From Pithys albifrons albifrons (lineage: Eukaryota > Chordata > Aves > Passeriformes > Thamnophilidae), in assembly GCF_047495875.1 (NCBI RefSeq), contig NC_092462.1, positions 34,542,523-34,606,522 on the forward strand: DNA of 64,000 nt. The letters are read 5' to 3'. Position 1 is the stretch's first letter. Every line of letters begins with the position of its first letter. The notes beneath the pieces are model-generated. The model made no database searches. It was not told the origin of the DNA and saw only the letters and a program-made list of their open reading frames with translations. Below, one piece after another: positions 62,995-64,000 of the stretch. A program made the translations under genes and the position numbers.

Positions 62995-64000
62995 CCTTAA
63001 CAAGACAAGACCAATCTTTTTTGCCAACCTACATTTTTGCCCCTTGTGGATCTCTAAAACTCTGATTAGGCCCAAGTTAGCTTATCTTAGCTTATCTGAC
63101 AAGATCACAGCTCATGGCAGTATGAAAAGTTAATTTTATTTCTAATGTGTTCATTGCTACTGCAAGGAGTGAGATAAATGGAATAAGGAAAAGGAACTTT
63201 AAAGAAATATAAAAGTACTTCGGGTGAATCCAAGTATATTTAGCTTTTCCCATCCCTCAAGTCCCATGTGCATGTGTATTTTAGAGATACACTTTCAACA
63301 AATCATGGTTAAAGAATATGGTTATGAACATGGTTGCTTACCATATCCATTGAAAAATATGCTTTTCTGTATTACTAAAATGCATGCATTTGGTTTGATT
63401 TCTCTTCTCAGCTCACTGAGAATTAACTAGTATGACGACCATCTCCCAACCAAGATGACTACTCTGGTAAGAAAGACTTGGGTGTACCATTCAAATACGC
63501 CATGAATCCTTATAATACTGAACCTTCTACAGGTGATTTTTATGCATACTGGTTTTGCCCAAATCTATTCTAATCTGAAAACTAGATAAGATTCTGCAAA
63601 TCAAAACAAAAATCTTTCTAATGTATAGTATTTAAGCTTTGATTACAAGTGAGGCTCATTTAAAAATTTATTCATTTTAAAGATATCATATCTGTGAGTT
63701 GAAGTACATTGAAAATTTATGCATAGTTGATTAAGAGAAATGCAAAATAGTAGAAAATCGTGTTTTAACCTTTCCCTCTTCCCTCTTCCTGCAAAGACAT
63801 CTATGCTGTCCATTTCTGAAATTTGAAAGGCCAAATCCTGCAAAAAGACCTTTAGATCTGGGGAAGAAAGAAGTGCACACCTGAGAATGTATTACATGAT
63901 GGGAAATGGGAGAAAACAATAAGGGCAATGCAGTGCATATATATATTCTAAATGTGATTTTCAAGTTCAAATTGTACTGAAACGTTTAAATTTTTACTAT

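Larger units (their letters stand above)
39168..64000 (-). other. MARCHF1 intron upstream of the 51-nt exon (partial)
   Basis: At least 24.8 kb, running off the right end. The first coding exons of the long-known isoforms are expected beyond it. It holds CR1 pieces (40803-40870, 42412-42950, 50572-50685, 58017-58527), two solo LTRs (41477-41862, 47059-47614), a composite SINE (54039-54413), an ancient LINE relic (about 55640-55985) and a 27-bp tandem duplication (56226-56279). Several unique AT-rich blocks look like conserved noncoding sequence. No exon is supported. Confidence 0.7.

Noticed and set aside
1..64000. CRISPR arrays, operons, phage or bacterial mobile elements
   Set aside because: None present. 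The window is vertebrate intronic DNA, and regular spaced repeats occur only as simple microsatellites.

Overview
The window is an AT-rich stretch of a bird genome. The clearest taxonomic signals are 3' fragments of chicken-repeat-1 (CR1) LINEs of the avian type, solo LTRs of types common in bird genomes, and a vertebrate gene split by very long introns. I see no prokaryotic features, tRNA or rRNA gene arrays, or CRISPR array. Most of the 64 kb is intron.

The only protein-coding gene I can support is MARCHF1 (membrane-associated RING-CH-type finger 1, an E3 ubiquitin ligase), on the minus strand. In transcript order the window holds: a 51-nt internal exon at 39167-39117; an 80-nt exon at 26445-26366, which can also be read as the end of a longer alternative first exon starting with its own ATG at 26556; an in-frame 732-nt cassette exon at 26103-25372; and a 181-nt exon at 15613-15433 that encodes nearly all of the RING-CH zinc domain. 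The transmembrane and C-terminal exons should lie left of position 1, and the usual first coding exons right of 64000. All splice junctions have AG/GT ends and matching phases. The exons can be combined into at least four transcripts: two N-termini, each with or without the 244-codon cassette. The first zinc-binding cysteine of the RING is supplied either by the 80-nt exon or, again, by the last codons of the cassette.

The introns hold several layers of retroelements: very old CR1-like LINE relics (about 5.8 kb and 55.7 kb), avian CR1 3' ends (0.46, 29.2, 40.8, 42.4, 50.6 and 58.0 kb), two well-supported solo LTRs (41.5 and 47.1 kb) and one weaker LTR (37.2 kb). They also hold two copies of an unusual SINE (20.96-21.27 kb and 54.04-54.41 kb). 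One copy has a tRNA-Gln-like head joined to a 5S rRNA-like segment, then a body ending in a small hairpin and a microsatellite tail. The other lacks the tRNA head but keeps the whole 5S-type internal promoter and is flanked by a perfect 12-bp target-site duplication. This composite SINE and the modular exon arrangement of MARCHF1 are the most interesting items. Several AT-rich blocks look like conserved regulatory sequence, but this cannot be decided without alignment.
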